The notes under the pieces are model-generated. The model was not told the DNA's origin and did no database searches. It was given only the letters and a program-made list of their open reading frames with translations. Positions 62,059 to 64,000 of a stretch of DNA of 64,000 bases are shown piece by piece (the first letter of the stretch is position 1; each line of letters opens with the position of its first letter). The position numbers were made by a program, and so were the translations under genes. Origin of the DNA: Rotaria socialis (Eukaryota; Rotifera; Eurotatoria; Philodinida; Philodinidae). The stretch lies in contig CAJNYU010000025.1 in the NCBI GenBank assembly GCA_905331475.1, positions 62,001 through 126,000 on the forward strand, read 5' to 3'.

Positions 62059-64000
62059 ATACACCTACACAGATATATAAATTACAACAGCCAGAAATAG
62101 TTCTAGACTGATATTTCTCTTCGAGTACTTTGGGGTGCACAAGAGATATTTGAGTTTGCTAAGTGAAATAAAAAAGCAACAATGTAGTGAGTATATTCGA
62201 AATCGATTTCAATATATTGAGAAAAGATATTTCAATTTATAGTGGTTATAGAAATTGCAAATATCGGAATATTCTATTTCTAATGTGTAATGAAATATGT
62301 CTTAATCTAATGGCATTAGTCAACATCATGCAATGATGTGTTTCCATTGGTTATCAACAGTCGTTCTCTGCAGTGCGACTTTGCCATTAGTCTCGTATAC
62401 ATAACGAATGAAATGGGCGATCGTTTCTTCATCCATTTGCTAAATAGATAGATTAAAGCAAAAGTCTTTAAAGAAACTTATTGTAAGATATTCGTCTGAA
62501 TAAGAGAGAAACACTACGGAAATTTGTACACAGGAAAACTTATATTGATAATCGATTCATTGCTGTAATGCTGCATTTTTTTATTTTTTTATTAGAGAGC
62601 TGGTTTTCCATGGTTTGTCAAAGAGTCGCCGGATGGTTTCCGATCACCGACAAACACGTGAAACTGGAATAAAGACGCAATACTAAGAAGATCCGTATCA
62701 TGTTCGAGTTTTTCCCTTACAGCAACAAGTTTTATTCGTCGATGGTATTAATTGTTCGCCTATGGCCTGCACATTCTAGTCAGATACAAAGTTGTTCGAC
62801 TTTGGAAACTTTTGGGCGTGACTATATGCTATCTTTACTCGTAGTTTTATGTTTCACGCTTGTGATTTACGTTCATTTTCCATAGTCCACTTTCAATTCT
62901 TTCATTTTTCGCAGCTATGAATGTACAATAATCGTAAAATCCTCACACTGACAACAGAGATTTCTGTATATTGATCGACTGAAATTAATATTCAAATATA
63001 ATTTGAAGTGAATAAATCATAATGATAGAATCCAACAGGATTCTATTGGATTTACATCTGGACACAAGATATCATTTAATCCTCTCTCTTATTGTCTTTT
63101 TTCATTTCCTGCTCTTGTTATTTAATAGCCGATTGTGATGATTGGCGAAGATAGAATAATTTTCAAGAAATTAATTCTCATCCAGTTGTGCGTATCTAAA
63201 TAATAATAAAAATTGCCAATTAAATCTTTTTCAACTTTCAATTATACTTGTATTGTGAACGATAAATCTAAACAACATTAAAAAAACAAACGAAACTTAT
63301 GTTTTAACTCATCTGTATTTGCACTTACGCGATTATAACCCTAGATAAGGAAAAATAAATATCATATATTCTTTGATATATCATCATTTCGAAACGTTCG
63401 CTAATGAATCTGAATAAAGAACAACGTAATATAATGTTGATTTTTTCTTCATCCTAAAATTTAAATATTAAGTGAGTCTTAAAAAATAGTTAAAACTCAA
63501 TACAGAGTGTTTTATTTAAGCAGAGAACAAAGTTGAGATTGCTATACATAGCAATCTAAATGAAGAATATGAAAAATGATGATATATGAACTCATCATAA
63601 AATTCAGATCTTTAATAGCAAAGATCAATAAAGAGTATCTAGAAAAAATACTTGATGATTATACATCTATCAATGTTTACTTTTAAATGTTGACTAGTAA
63701 AGTCACATCAAAATTATAAAGCGAATGAAAATATTTGTTACCTTACTCATATATCTGATTGTTGAACAGCAAATTAGATTAAAAAAAAAAGATAAAATAA
63801 AATAATCGCTGAATTGGTATGTCACATAAAAAGGCTGGATAACGCATAAAAAACAATGATTACATTTTATTCGAACTTATTATTAAGTTTAAACTTGAAT
63901 GATAAATCCAAAAAGAAACTAATAAAAATGAGAGAGATGAGCAACTAATTTTTAACACCACTCGATTCATTTTTTTAAGTATGTTATGAAAAAGATTAGA
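62059..64000. other. AT-rich DNA to window end
   Basis: No supported gene. A small palindrome (GAATCCAACAGGATTC) lies near 63027. Confidence 0.35.

Overview
This is AT-rich eukaryotic nuclear DNA. The genes are sparse and split by short introns, often 50-70 nt, with GT...AG ends. The gene content points to a bdelloid rotifer: a mucin-stalked adhesion GPCR, MAM-domain proteins, the expanded rotifer ADP-ribosyltransferase family with its distinctive N-terminal domain, a fungal-type phytoene synthase, and many small hAT/Tc1-like DNA elements. The taxon is an inference; no species-specific marker was seen. There is one 100-bp assembly gap (55340-55439) and one isolated N near 59474.

Layout. 268-1795 (-) is a four-exon gene for a single-pass membrane protein, with a tRNA-like sequence in its long intron. 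2623-3734 is a decayed Tc1-like transposon, cut by a foldback element (3735-5177). 6931-13203 (+) is a complete-looking adhesion GPCR: signal exon, Thr/Ser-rich stalk, GPS and seven helices. 13725-16125 holds three foldback elements in and around a small unknown minus-strand gene. 17225-18610 (-) is a MAM-domain pseudogene. 18719-18896 is a hAT MITE with a perfect 8-bp target duplication. 21244-22430 (+) is an HSL-type alpha/beta-hydrolase remnant whose intron is filled by a foldback element. 23400-34550 is nearly gene-free apart from a tRNA-Pro(AGG). 34553-35099 (-) is a three-exon Ly6/uPAR-like GPI-anchored protein. 41116-43617 (-) joins a decayed phytoene synthase directly to a decayed ADP-ribosyltransferase. 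45656-46480 (+) is an intronless multi-pass membrane protein. 50389-51419 (+) is a five-exon protein with a cysteine cluster typical of transposon-associated proteins. 53313-53570, 57012-57244 and 59923-60611 (+) are pieces of unrecognised genes. 61093-62058 (+) is a short SAS-6-like (centriole cartwheel) gene carrying one in-frame stop.

The most striking feature is a set of about 16 GC-richer islands. In most of them, inverted arms are built from many degenerate copies of one short palindromic word, and the word differs from island to island: GACTAGTC, GGATCC, GGAATTCC, ACCGCGGT/ACCGGT, TTACGCGTAA, AATACCGCGGTATT, CGTAAACG...CGTTTACG, AAGATCTT and others. Several end in CCCAGGTCG...CGACCTGGG whatever their core word is. 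One has hAT-type ends and an 8-bp target duplication. Some lie in introns, and one exactly fills an otherwise 57-nt intron. The genes show no shared pathway; the window reads as a TE-rich, gene-poor region with several decayed genes.
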